The notes under the pieces were generated by a model. The model did not search any database. It saw only the letters and a list, made by a program, of their open reading frames with translations, and had not been told where the DNA came from. Positions 46,898 to 55,443 of a stretch of DNA of 64,000 bases are shown here, one piece after another; positions within the stretch are counted from its first letter, which is position 1, and each line of letters starts with the position of its first letter. This DNA comes from JAKPAM01 sp047601745 (lineage in GTDB: Bacteria > Pseudomonadota > Gammaproteobacteria > Burkholderiales > Burkholderiaceae_E): assembly GCA_047601745.1 (NCBI GenBank), contig JASGIS010000001.1, positions 6,138,001-6,202,000 on the forward strand, in the 5' to 3' direction. The position numbers and the translations under genes are program-made.

Positions 46898-47974
46898 ATG
46901 CAATCCCTCTGGATGGTGGCCGCGGCGCTGTGCTTCGCGGTCATGGGCGCGCTGGTCAAGTACGCGACGGCCAGCGTCAGCCCGTTCGAGGTCGTGTTCT
47001 ATCGCGGCGTCATCTGCACGATCCTGATCGGCCTGTGGATCCGCGCACGGGGATTGAGCTTCGGCACCGAGCGCACGATGATGCACGTGCGCCGCTCGGT
47101 GATCGGAACGGTCGCGATGTCGTTCTGGTTCTACGCGGTCGGCAAGCTGCCGCTGTCGACCGGCATGACGCTGAACTACACGGCCCCGGTCTTCATCGCG
47201 CTGCTGCTGGCGGTGATGGCGTGGCGGCAGCAACGCCGGCACGGCGTCGATCCGTCGGCCGTGCCGGGCGCGGCCAGCCGGCACCGGCTGTACCTGGCGA
47301 TCGCCGGCGGTTTCGCGGGCGTGCTGATCACGCTGCGGCCGTCGGTCGACGCCGGCCAGACGATGGCGATGTCGCTGGGACTGGCCTCGGGCCTGCTGTC
47401 GGCGTTCGCGCTGCTGCAGATCCGCGCGCTCGGCCGCATCGGCGAACCGGAATGGCGGACCGTGTTCTATTTCTCGGTCGTCAACGCGCTGTACGGACTG
47501 CTGGGCGCGGCGATCGACGGCTTCCATCCGCTGGACGGCGGCACCGTGGCCACGCTGGTCGGCCTGAGCCTGCTGGCGCTGGCCGGCCAGTTGCTGATGA
47601 CGCGGGCGTTCAGCCGCGGCCGCGCGCTGCTGACCGCCAACCTGCAGTACACCGGCATCGTGTTCGCGACGATCGTCGGCTGGATCTTCTTCGACGAACG
47701 CGCCGACACGCTCGAGCTGGTCGGCATGGCGATGGTGATCGCCAGCGGCGCGATGGCGACCTGGCTGTCGAGCAAGGACGCCGCGCTGCAGGCGGCCGCG
47801 CAATCGACGAACGGCGCGTCCGCCGCGCGGCCGGCGACGATGGCGGAGCCGCCGCCCGCGGACCGGCACGTGCCCGACGGCGATTCGATTCCGCCCGCGG
47901 ACCGGCGCCTGCCCGATGACGGTTCGATTCCGCCCGCGGACCGACGCCTGCCCGACAACGATTCGATTTCATGA
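46898..47974 (+). CDS. DMT-superfamily (EamA) permease with C-terminal repeat tail
   Basis: 358 residues from the ATG at 46898. Ten membrane helices in two EamA halves are visible, starting MVAAALCFAVMGALVKYA and VSPFEVVFYRGVICTILIGL, and ending ANLQYTGIVFATIVGWIFFDE, then GMAMVIASGAMATWLS. Such proteins export amino acids or other metabolites; the substrate is not predictable. After helix ten a soluble tail of about 60 residues follows. It closes with three copies of a 13-residue unit (PPADRRLPDDGSI) right before the stop, unusual for this family. The sulfurtransferase gene begins 13 bases on. Confidence 0.87.
   Translation: MQSLWMVAAALCFAVMGALVKYATASVSPFEVVFYRGVICTILIGLWIRARGLSFGTERTMMHVRRSVIGTVAMSFWFYAVGKLPLSTGMTLNYTAPVFIALLLAVMAWRQQRRHGVDPSAVPGAASRHRLYLAIAGGFAGVLITLRPSVDAGQTMAMSLGLASGLLSAFALLQIRALGRIGEPEWRTVFYFSVVNALYGLLGAAIDGFHPLDGGTVATLVGLSLLALAGQLLMTRAFSRGRALLTANLQYTGIVFATIVGWIFFDERADTLELVGMAMVIASGAMATWLSSKDAALQAAAQSTNGASAARPATMAEPPPADRHVPDGDSIPPADRRLPDDGSIPPADRRLPDNDSIS
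47852..47968 (+). repeat. In-frame tandem repeat at the 3' end of the DMT gene, 39-bp unit
   Basis: Three 39-bp copies encode the last 39 residues before the terminal Ser and the stop. Each begins ccgcccgcggaccg and ends with gattcgatt or ggttcgatt. Confidence 0.9.
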
Positions 47975-47987
47975 CGGAGACACGACG

Positions 47988-48851
47988 ATGAGCGCCCGAC
48001 ATTCGTTCGAAACCCTGATCACCGTGGAAGAACTGGCGCTGCGCATCGACGGCTGCGTGGTCGTCGACTGCCGCCACGCGTTGACCGACGCGTCCGCCGG
48101 CCGGACCGCTTACCGTGAAGCGCATATCCCGGGCGCGGTGTTCCTGCACCAGGACGAGGACCTGGCCGGCCCGCACGGCCCGGGCCTGGGCCGTCATCCG
48201 CTGCCCGATCGCGGCCGGCTGCTCGCGCGGCTGCGCGAGGCCGGGCTGCACGAGGGCCAGCAGCTCGTCGCCTACGACGCCGACAGCGGCATGATGGCCG
48301 CCCGCCTGTGGTGGCTCGCGCGCTGGCTCGGCCATCGGCAGGTCGCGGTGCTCGACGGCGGGCTGGCGGCCTGGCGCAAGGCCGGCTATCCGGTGTCCCG
48401 CGACGAACCGACGCCCGCCCCCGGCGACCTCGCCGAGCACGCGAGCGTCGCGCCGGCCGTCGACGCGCATCGGCTGCTCGACAACCTGCCGCGCGCCGAG
48501 CTGCTGGTCGTCGACGCGCGGGCCGGCGAGCGCTATCGCGGCGAGGTCGAGCCGCTGGATCCGGTCGCCGGCCACATCCCGGGCGCGATCAACCGGCCGC
48601 AGACGCAGAACCTGCGTCCGGACATGACGTTCAAGCCGGCCCCGGTGCTGCGCGCCGAGTTCGAGGCACTGCTCGGCGACCGGCCGGCCGCGTCGATCGT
48701 GCATTCGTGCGGATCGGGCATCAGCGCGTGTCACAACCTGCTGGCGATGGAATACGCGGGCCTGGCGGGCTCGGCGCTGTATCCGGGATCGTGGAGCGAG
48801 TGGGTCGCCGACCGCAGCCGGCCGGTGGCGACCGGTCCCCTGCCCGGCTGA
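47988..48851 (+). CDS. sseA: Sulfurtransferase with two rhodanese domains (SseA/TST type)
   Basis: 287 residues from the ATG at 47988 (ggag upstream). Rhodanese domain 1 (about 15-135) has VVVDCRHAL, AHIPGAVFLHQDEDLAG and VAYDADSGMMAARLWWLARWLGH. Domain 2 (155-280) has VVDARAGERYRGEVEPLDPVAGHIPGAIN and the active-site loop SCGSGISACHN. CGSG in place of CRKG is the pattern of 3-mercaptopyruvate sulfurtransferases, so thiosulfate is the less likely donor. It is 13 bases after the DMT permease gene, so the two are co-transcribed. Confidence 0.88.
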   Translation: MSARHSFETLITVEELALRIDGCVVVDCRHALTDASAGRTAYREAHIPGAVFLHQDEDLAGPHGPGLGRHPLPDRGRLLARLREAGLHEGQQLVAYDADSGMMAARLWWLARWLGHRQVAVLDGGLAAWRKAGYPVSRDEPTPAPGDLAEHASVAPAVDAHRLLDNLPRAELLVVDARAGERYRGEVEPLDPVAGHIPGAINRPQTQNLRPDMTFKPAPVLRAEFEALLGDRPAASIVHSCGSGISACHNLLAMEYAGLAGSALYPGSWSEWVADRSRPVATGPLPG

Positions 48852-48866
48852 ACCGAGCCGCGTCCG

Positions 48867-50090
48867 TCAGCCGGCGCGATGCGCGCCGTGCGCGCGCGCC
48901 AGCCGGGCGACGGCTTCGTCGAGCTGCTCGGGCGTCGCGGTCGCGAAGCTCAGCCGCAGCGTCGAGCGATCGGGCGCCTCGTCGTAGAACGCTTCGCCCG
49001 GCACGTAGATCATGCCCAGGTCGCGCGCCGCCGGCAGCAGCGCCGCGCTGTCGGTGCCGTCGACGAAGCGCGCCCATACGAACATGCCGCCGTCGGGCCG
49101 ATTGAACTGCAGGCATCCGTCGAGCCGGCGGCCCAGCGCGTCGACGAGCGCGTCGCGCCGCTGGCGGTAGACCTCGCGCATCCGCGGCATCCGCTCGGTC
49201 AGCCGGCCGCTGGCCAGGTAGCGCGCGGCGACCTCCTGCACGAACGTCGACGTGTGCAGGTCCAGCGACTGCTTGACCTTGACGACGGCCTCGCGCAGCC
49301 ACGGCGGCAGCACCGCGAAACCGATCCTGAGCCCCGGCGCCATCACCTTCGACAGCGACGACAGGTAGACGACGAAGTCGCGGGCACCCGGGATCCCGCC
49401 GGCCAGCTCGAACAGCGACGGCTGCGCCTGGCCGGACACGCGCAGCTCGCCGTACGGGTCATCCTCGAGCAGCAGCACTCGGTGCGCGACCGCCCAGTGC
49501 AGCAGTCGCAGACGCCGCTCGCGACCGAGCGTCGCGCCGCTCGGATTACCGAAGTTCGTGACCAGGTAGACGAGCTTGGGCGGCGGCCCGTCGCCGTCGA
49601 TCAGCGTATCGACCCGGGCGCCGTCGGCGTCGACCGGCACCGCGACGAAACGCGCCTGGCTCAGCGTGAACACCTGCAGCGCCGCCAGGTACGCCGGACT
49701 TTCGACGGCCACGCGATCGCCCGGATCGACGACGGCGCGGGCGATGACGTCGAGGCCCTGCTGCGAACCGGTCGTGACGACGATGTGTCCGGCATCGGTG
49801 ACGACGCCGCGCGCCGCCAGCAGCGTCGCCAATTCGGCGCGCAGGCCGGGCTGGCCGTCGGTGACGCCGTACTGCAACGCGGTGAGCGGCGCGTCGCGCA
49901 TCACCGCGTCGGTCGCGTCGCGCAGGCCGTCGACGTCGAACAGATCGGGCGCGGGCAGGCCGCCCGCCAGCGACAGCATGCCCGGACGCTGCGCGTCGCG
50001 CAGCAGGTCGCGAACCGCCGAGCTGCGCAGCGACTGCGCGCGGGCGGACAGCGGAAAAGCCGCCAGGGCGGCGGCGGGTTCGATTCTCAT
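48867..50090 (-). CDS. PLP-dependent aminotransferase, 2-aminoadipate/aromatic type
   Basis: 407 residues from the ATG at 50090. Fold-type I class I/II enzyme without a GntR domain. The N-terminal LSLAGGLPAPDLF, LQYGVTDGQPGLRAELA and GSQQGLDVIARAVVDPGD match the LysN/2-aminoadipate and MocR-like branch. The PLP ring Asn is in VTNFGNPSGATLG, which has FGNPSG where most have FQNPTG. The Schiff-base Lys is in LSSLSKVMAPGLRIGF and the substrate Arg in STLRLSFATA. The product cannot be specified. It is convergent with sseA with a 15-base gap. Confidence 0.88.
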   Translation of the reverse strand: MRIEPAAALAAFPLSARAQSLRSSAVRDLLRDAQRPGMLSLAGGLPAPDLFDVDGLRDATDAVMRDAPLTALQYGVTDGQPGLRAELATLLAARGVVTDAGHIVVTTGSQQGLDVIARAVVDPGDRVAVESPAYLAALQVFTLSQARFVAVPVDADGARVDTLIDGDGPPPKLVYLVTNFGNPSGATLGRERRLRLLHWAVAHRVLLLEDDPYGELRVSGQAQPSLFELAGGIPGARDFVVYLSSLSKVMAPGLRIGFAVLPPWLREAVVKVKQSLDLHTSTFVQEVAARYLASGRLTERMPRMREVYRQRRDALVDALGRRLDGCLQFNRPDGGMFVWARFVDGTDSAALLPAARDLGMIYVPGEAFYDEAPDRSTLRLSFATATPEQLDEAVARLARAHGAHRAG

Positions 50091-50252
50091 GGTCGGAAGT
50101 TCCGTCGGCAACGGGAGCGCGGATCGCCGTGTGCCGGGCACGGCGGACGACGGCCGGGTTACCCGTTCGCGATCGATCGCGGCACGGTGCCGACGCCGTC
50201 CCGGAACAGTACCAGAACGGCGGCTGCGCTCAGGTCCACGGATTCTCGGATG

Positions 50253-51053
50253 TCAATGGTGGTGCACGAAGCTCGATACCACGGCGATGATCGCGATGCC
50301 GGCCAGCATCCAGACGATCTGGACCAGCGAATCGCGCGCGCGCTCGGCGCCGCCCGCGCGCCGACGGCTCTGCCGGTGCATGTCGGGAATCAGGTCGGCC
50401 AGCGCGATGTAGATGAAGCTGGCGGCCGCCAGGCAGATCGCGTACGGCACCAGGTGCTGGCTGCGCTCGAGCGCGAAATAGCCGCACACGCCGCCGACGA
50501 CGGCGGCCAGGCCCGAAACCAGGTTGTAGACGAACGCGCGGCCGCGCGAGTAGCCGGCGTTCAGCAGCACGATGAAATCGCCGATCTCCTGCGGGATCTC
50601 GTGGGCCGCGATCGCCAGCGTGGTTACCCAGCCCAGGTGCACGTCGATCAGGAAGGCCGCGGCGATCAGCACGCCGTCGGTGAAGTTGTGGATCGAGTCG
50701 CCGACCAGGATCAGCATCCCGCCCGGCCCCGCCTCGAGATCGTCGTGGCCATGGCGATGGCCGTGCCCATCGCCTTCGTGGTGATGGCTGTGGCGCAGGA
50801 TCGCCAGCTTCTCGAGCAGGAAGAAGCCGACCAGCCCGGCCAGCAGCACCCAGCCCAGCGCGTGCGGATCGATGTCGGCCTCGAAGGCCTCGGGAACCAG
50901 TTGCAGCATCGAGGTGCCGAGCAGCATCCCCACCGACAGACTGACCAGTTGCTGAACGAGTCGCTTGAGCAGCGACATCGACAACGATGCGGCGGCCAGC
51001 ACGCTGACCGCGCCGCCGACCAGCGTCGCGGCGAGGATGTGAAACAGGATCAA
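50253..51053 (-). CDS. ZIP-family metal transporter
   Basis: 266 residues, eight membrane segments. The metal path is marked by SIHNFTDGVLIAAAF in helix 4 and AIAAHEIPQEIGDFIVLL in helix 5. The cytoplasmic loop before them is His-rich (RHSHHHEGDGHGHRHGHD, about 85-102), as in zinc importers. Zinc, iron or manganese uptake is inferred. It stands 162 bases downstream of the aminotransferase start, on the same strand. Confidence 0.9.
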   Translation of the reverse strand: MILFHILAATLVGGAVSVLAAASLSMSLLKRLVQQLVSLSVGMLLGTSMLQLVPEAFEADIDPHALGWVLLAGLVGFFLLEKLAILRHSHHHEGDGHGHRHGHDDLEAGPGGMLILVGDSIHNFTDGVLIAAAFLIDVHLGWVTTLAIAAHEIPQEIGDFIVLLNAGYSRGRAFVYNLVSGLAAVVGGVCGYFALERSQHLVPYAICLAAASFIYIALADLIPDMHRQSRRRAGGAERARDSLVQIVWMLAGIAIIAVVSSFVHHH

Positions 51054-51181
51054 GATCGGCGCCGGTGGGAACGGATGGCTCGGAACGCGCGGCGCGGCAT
51101 CGGCGGCCCGGCGGCACGCCCTCGCCGGTCACGCTAATGCAACAGAGTGGCGAAAGCGGCGAGTATAGCAGGCGCGAGCGA

Positions 51182-52072
51182 TCAGCCGAGCCCGTTCCGG
51201 CGGAACCAGGACAGCGCGCGGATCCAGCCGTCCTCGGCCGCGTCCTTGCGGTAGCTGGGCCGGTAATCGGCGTTGAAAGCGTGCTCGGCGTCCGGATAGA
51301 CGATGAACTGCGACTGGCGGGCCGCCGCGCTGCCGCGCTCGAGCCTGGCCTTCATCTCGCTGATCGTGTCCTGCGGGATTCCAGCGTCCTTTCCGCCGTA
51401 CAGGCCCAGCACCGGCGCATTGAGCTTGCCGGCGACGTCGTACGGATTGGTGGGCGACAGCGGCGTCGCCGGCCGCGTCAGCGTGCCGTACCAGGCGACG
51501 CCCGCCTTCAGGCGGGGATTGTGCGCGCTGTACAGCCAGACGATGCGGCCGCCCCAGCAGAAGCCGGTGATGCCGAGCCGCTCGGGATCACCGCCGTTGG
51601 ACGCTGCCCACGCGGCCGTCGCGTCCAGGTCCGCCATCACCTGCGCGTCGGGCACCTTGGCGACGACGTTCGACAGCAGTTCCGGAATCGACTTGTACGT
51701 CGACGCGTCGCCCTGGCGCGCGAACAGCTCGGGCGCGACCGCCTGATAACCGAGCTTGGCGAAGCGGCGGCACACGTCGCGGATGTGTTCGTGCACGCCG
51801 AAGATCTCCTGCACGACCAGCACGGTCGGCAGCCCGGTCTTGCCGGCCGGCTGCGCGCGGTAGGCGGCGATCCGGCCGTCGGCCACCGGCACCCCGACTT
51901 CGCCGGCGAGCAGGCCCGACGAATCGGTATGGATCGTCTGCGCGAGCAGCGCGCCGGTCGGCGCGACCGACAGCGCGAAACCGCCGGCCAGCGAGCCGAT
52001 CATGAAACCACGACGCGGCAGCGGCCGCGTGCCGAGCAGGCTGTTCAGATCATCGTCGATCGCATCGGTCAT
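51182..52072 (-). CDS. Dienelactone hydrolase family protein, Tat-exported
   Basis: 296 residues from the ATG at 52072. The N-terminus has a twin-arginine signal (LPRRGFMIGSLAGGF) and a cut site near TGALLA-Q, so the enzyme is exported folded. The DLH fold shows VVQEIFGVHEHIRDVCRRFAKLGY and the nucleophile Cys in ITGFCWGGRIVWLY. The Asp is in GLYGGKDAGIP and the His in YPDAEHAFNADYR. Family members cleave dienelactones or related esters and lactones. A periplasmic DLH is less common than the cytoplasmic catabolic kind. The ZIP gene follows it on the same strand after 128 bases. Confidence 0.9.
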   Translation of the reverse strand: MTDAIDDDLNSLLGTRPLPRRGFMIGSLAGGFALSVAPTGALLAQTIHTDSSGLLAGEVGVPVADGRIAAYRAQPAGKTGLPTVLVVQEIFGVHEHIRDVCRRFAKLGYQAVAPELFARQGDASTYKSIPELLSNVVAKVPDAQVMADLDATAAWAASNGGDPERLGITGFCWGGRIVWLYSAHNPRLKAGVAWYGTLTRPATPLSPTNPYDVAGKLNAPVLGLYGGKDAGIPQDTISEMKARLERGSAAARQSQFIVYPDAEHAFNADYRPSYRKDAAEDGWIRALSWFRRNGLG

Positions 52073-52152
52073 CGGACGTCTCCTTCACGGTGAACGGAGC
52101 TCCGACGTTAACACCGTTTGCGCGCCGCCCGCGACGCGGCGCGCGAGGATCC

Positions 52153-53190
52153 TCACATCCCGGGATTCGGATAGCGGGCCTGGATCTGCGCGATCTCGGC
52201 CAGCGTGGCCTCGTCGAGCGTCGTCCGCGCGGCGGCGATGTCCTCCTCGAGCTGCGCCATCGTCGTCGCGCCGATGATCGTCGAGCCGACGAACCACCGG
52301 CTGCGCACGTACCCGAGCGCGAGCTGCGCCAGCGTCAGGCCGCGGCGACGCGCGAGCGCCGCATAAGCGTCGATCGCCTCGATGACCATCGGCGTGCGGA
52401 ACCGTCCGCCCAAGGTCGTGAAGCGCGCGAAACGCGAGCCCTCGGGCAGCTTGCCGTCCAGGTACTTGCCGGTCAGCATGCCGCCGGCCAGCGGGCTGTA
52501 CGACAGCACGCTCATCTTCTCGCGGAACAGCGCCTCGGCCAGATCGAAGTCGGCGTTGCGCGATACCAGGCTGTAGCTGTTCTGCACGGTCACCGGCCCC
52601 GGCAGCCCGAGCCGGCGCGCGGTCGCGTGGAACGCCGTCACGCCCCACGCGGTCTCGTTCGACAGACCGTAATACCGGATCCGGCCGGCCTCGATCATCG
52701 CTGCCATGCCCTCGATCTGCGCCTCGATCGGCGGGCCGTCGCGCTCCTTGGTCGGATCGAACGAGACGGCGCCGAACGCCGGCACGTTCCGTTGCGGCCA
52801 GTGGATCTGATAGAGATCGATGCAATCGATCTTCAGCCGCTCCAGGCTGGTGCCGACGGCCTCGGCGATCACCTCGGGCGTCAGATCGGTGCGTCCGCCG
52901 CGGATCCAGTCGCGGCGCCCGGGACCCGCGACCTTGGTCGCGATCACCAGGTCGCCGCGCGGGCGCCCGGCCAGCCAGTTGCCGAGGATCCGCTCGGTGC
53001 GTCCCTGGGTCTCGGCCCGCGGCGGCACCGGATACATCTCGGCGGTATCGATGAAATTGATTCCGCTCGCGACCGAATGCTCGAGCTGCTCGTGCGCTTC
53101 GGTCTCGCTGTTCTGTTCGCCCCAGGTCATCGTGCCCAGGCACACCTCGCTGACCGTCAGCTCGGTGCCCGGAAGAGTCCGCTTGTTCAT
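52153..53190 (-). CDS. Aldo/keto reductase, Tas-like
   Basis: 345 residues from the ATG at 53190 with a ggag site. NADPH-dependent oxidoreductase of the TIM-barrel type: SEVCLGTMTWGEQNSE at the start, catalytic Asp and Tyr in FIDTAEMYPVPP, Lys in VIATKV, and His in IHWPQRN. Cofactor binding is in STIIGATTMAQLEEDI. The length and the GTMTWGEQN and AEMYP motifs match E. coli Tas. The physiological substrate is unknown. It is divergent from ggt. Confidence 0.9.
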   Translation of the reverse strand: MNKRTLPGTELTVSEVCLGTMTWGEQNSETEAHEQLEHSVASGINFIDTAEMYPVPPRAETQGRTERILGNWLAGRPRGDLVIATKVAGPGRRDWIRGGRTDLTPEVIAEAVGTSLERLKIDCIDLYQIHWPQRNVPAFGAVSFDPTKERDGPPIEAQIEGMAAMIEAGRIRYYGLSNETAWGVTAFHATARRLGLPGPVTVQNSYSLVSRNADFDLAEALFREKMSVLSYSPLAGGMLTGKYLDGKLPEGSRFARFTTLGGRFRTPMVIEAIDAYAALARRRGLTLAQLALGYVRSRWFVGSTIIGATTMAQLEEDIAAARTTLDEATLAEIAQIQARYPNPGM

Positions 53191-53289
53191 CGCCGTGTCT
53201 CCATGCGAGGCGGCGCCGGGTCGTTTTCGAGACCGGGTGGGCCGCCGGATCACCGATACTAACGGATCGACAAGACGAGAAAGCCGGAG

Positions 53290-55236
53290 ATGCCGATGCG
53301 CCGCCCGTTTCCCCTGCAGGTTCGACCCGTTCTTCGCCGCCGCGCGGCCGTGCTGGCGCTGACGCTGACCGCCGTGTTCGCGCGGCCGGCGATCGGCGCG
53401 TCGGCGGCGCCGGCCGCCGCCGAACACGGCATGGTCGTCACCGCCCAGCACCTGGCCACGCAGGTCGGCGTCGACGTCCTGCGGCGCGGCGGCAACGCGA
53501 TCGACGCGGCGGTCGCCGTCGGCTACGCGCTGGCCGTCGTCTACCCGGCCGCCGGCAACCTCGGCGGCGGCGGCTTCATGACGCTGCAGACGGCCGACGG
53601 CCGCAAGCGCTTCATCGATTTCCGCGAGAAGGCCCCGCTGGCCGCCAACGCCGACATGTACCTGGACAAGGACGGCAACGTCGTCAAGGGCCTGAGCACC
53701 AAGGGACATCTGGCCGTCGCCGTGCCGGGCAGCGTCGCCGGCCTCGAATACGCGCGCGCGAAGTTCGGCACGCGCGATCGCCGCACGCTGCTGGCGCCGG
53801 CGATCCGGCTGGCCGAGCACGGATTCATTCTCGATCGCGGCGACGTCGACATGCTGCGCGCGGCCACCGACGACCTGAAAACCGATCCGGCATCGGCGGC
53901 GATCTTCACGCGCGGCGGCCGCGCTTATGAAGTCGGCGAACGGCTCGTGCAGAAGGACCTGGCGCGCACGCTGGGCGAGATCGGCGAGCACGGCACCGAC
54001 GGCTTCTACAAGGGCCGCGTCGCGCAGGCGATCGCCAGGTCGAGCCGCGCCGGCGGCGGCCTGATCACCGCCGAAGACCTGGCGCAGTACCGGGTCCGCG
54101 AGATGGACCCGGTCGAATGCGACTACCGCGGTTACCGGATCGTGTCGGCGCCGCCGCCCAGTTCGGGCGGCGTGGCGATCTGCGAGATCCTGAACATCGT
54201 CGAGGGTTACCCGCTGGCGGAGATGGGTTATCGATCGGCCCAGGCCACGCACGTGCAGATCGAGGCGATGCGCCACGCCTACGTCGACCGCAACAGCTAC
54301 CTCGGCGATCCGGACTTCGTCAGCAATCCGCTCGATCGCCTGCTCGACAAGGCCTACGCCGCGCGCATCCGCGCGGCGATCGACCCGGCCCGCGCCGGCG
54401 TCTCGAAGGACATCAAGCCGGGCGTGCCGCCGCACGAGGGCAGCAACACCACGCACTATTCGATCGCCGACCGCTTCGGCAACGCGGTATCGGTCACGTA
54501 CACGCTGAACGATTGGTTCGGCGCGCGCGTGACGGCCGGCGGCACCGGCGTGCTGCTGAACGACGAGATGGACGACTTCACGGCCAAGGTCGGCGTGCCG
54601 AACCTGTACGGGCTCGTGCAGGGCGAAGCCAACCGGATCGAGCCGGGCAAGCGGCCGCTGAGCTCGATGAGCCCGACGATCGTCACCAAGGACGGCGCGC
54701 CGGTGATGGTCGTCGGCACGCCGGGCGGCAGCCGGATCATCACCGCCGTCGCGCTGACGATCATCAACGTCATCGACTACCGGATGAACGTGCAGGAAGC
54801 CGTCGACGCGCCGCGCTTCCACCAGCAATGGCTGCCCGACGTCACCAACGTCGAGCCGTACGCGCTGTCGCCCGACACCGCGAAGCTGCTGACGGCGATG
54901 GGCCACAACCTGGGCGAGCCGCAGCCGGCCAACCACCTGGCGGCGATCCTGATCGGCGCGCCGTCGCTCGGCGGCAAGCCGGTCGGCCCGTACCGCTTCT
55001 ACGGCGCGAACGACCCGCGGCGCAACTCCGGCCTGGCGATGGGCGTCGGCACCGACGCCGACCGGATCCGCTGCGCCGCGATGCGCGAGGACGCGCGCCC
55101 GGCCGCCAAGCAGCCGTCGCGCCACGGCACGGCGGCGACCGGCCGGGCCGATCGCGCCAGCGAAGGCGAGCGCGCGCGGCACGGATCCGCCCGCAAGCGT
55201 GCCGAGCCGGCGGCCGCGATCGGCGCGCCCTGCTGA
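53290..55236 (+). CDS. ggt: Gamma-glutamyltransferase
   Basis: 648 residues. A periplasmic, self-cleaving enzyme that hydrolyses or transpeptidates glutathione. The signal peptide ends near GASA-AP (residue 38). The large subunit includes GGNAIDAAVAVGYALAVVYP and the glutamate-binding FREKAP. The self-cleavage site is EGSNTTHYSIAD, with the nucleophile Thr the first residue of the small subunit. The small subunit has PLSSMSPTIV and GTPGGSRIIT. The C-terminal 50 residues are a basic, low-complexity tail (ARHGSARKRAEPA) beyond the usual family end. It converges with polA across a 200-base repeat-rich gap. Confidence 0.93.
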   Translation: MPMRRPFPLQVRPVLRRRAAVLALTLTAVFARPAIGASAAPAAAEHGMVVTAQHLATQVGVDVLRRGGNAIDAAVAVGYALAVVYPAAGNLGGGGFMTLQTADGRKRFIDFREKAPLAANADMYLDKDGNVVKGLSTKGHLAVAVPGSVAGLEYARAKFGTRDRRTLLAPAIRLAEHGFILDRGDVDMLRAATDDLKTDPASAAIFTRGGRAYEVGERLVQKDLARTLGEIGEHGTDGFYKGRVAQAIARSSRAGGGLITAEDLAQYRVREMDPVECDYRGYRIVSAPPPSSGGVAICEILNIVEGYPLAEMGYRSAQATHVQIEAMRHAYVDRNSYLGDPDFVSNPLDRLLDKAYAARIRAAIDPARAGVSKDIKPGVPPHEGSNTTHYSIADRFGNAVSVTYTLNDWFGARVTAGGTGVLLNDEMDDFTAKVGVPNLYGLVQGEANRIEPGKRPLSSMSPTIVTKDGAPVMVVGTPGGSRIITAVALTIINVIDYRMNVQEAVDAPRFHQQWLPDVTNVEPYALSPDTAKLLTAMGHNLGEPQPANHLAAILIGAPSLGGKPVGPYRFYGANDPRRNSGLAMGVGTDADRIRCAAMREDARPAAKQPSRHGTAATGRADRASEGERARHGSARKRAEPAAAIGAPC

Positions 55237-55286
55237 CGCGCGCGCGGCGCCGATACGAACATTCGCGGCGCAGGTCCCGCGACGCG

Positions 55287-55346
55287 TGCGTCGGGCCTGC
55301 GTCGCATGCGTCGGGCCTGCGTCGCATGCGCCGGACCCGCGTCGCG
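55287..55346. repeat. Tandem repeat, 20-bp unit, in the ggt-polA gap
   Basis: Three units of tgcgtcgggcctgcgtcgca, the first two identical and the third degenerate, lie in the intergenic gap. Confidence 0.85.
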
Positions 55347-55405
55347 GGCCGCGGGTCGCGCCCGGCAGACGGCCACCGCCGGGCCGCCGGCAGGTCCGCG
55401 ACGAA

Positions 55406-55443
55406 CGCTCAGGAGGCTCAGGACGCTCAGGAACCGCTCAGTG
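55406..55443 (-). repeat. Stop-codon-anchored tandem repeat at the polA 3' end, 9-bp unit
   Basis: Units cgctcagga, ggctcagga, cgctcagga and, after two extra bases, cgctcagtg occupy 55406-55443. The last contains the polA stop codon (tca at 55438-55440, TGA on the minus strand), and each other unit repeats a tca. Confidence 0.8.

Noticed and set aside
55287..55443. REP/BIME-type extragenic repeat family
   Set aside because: The 20-bp and 9-bp units are not seen at other gaps in the window and are not palindromic in the REP manner.
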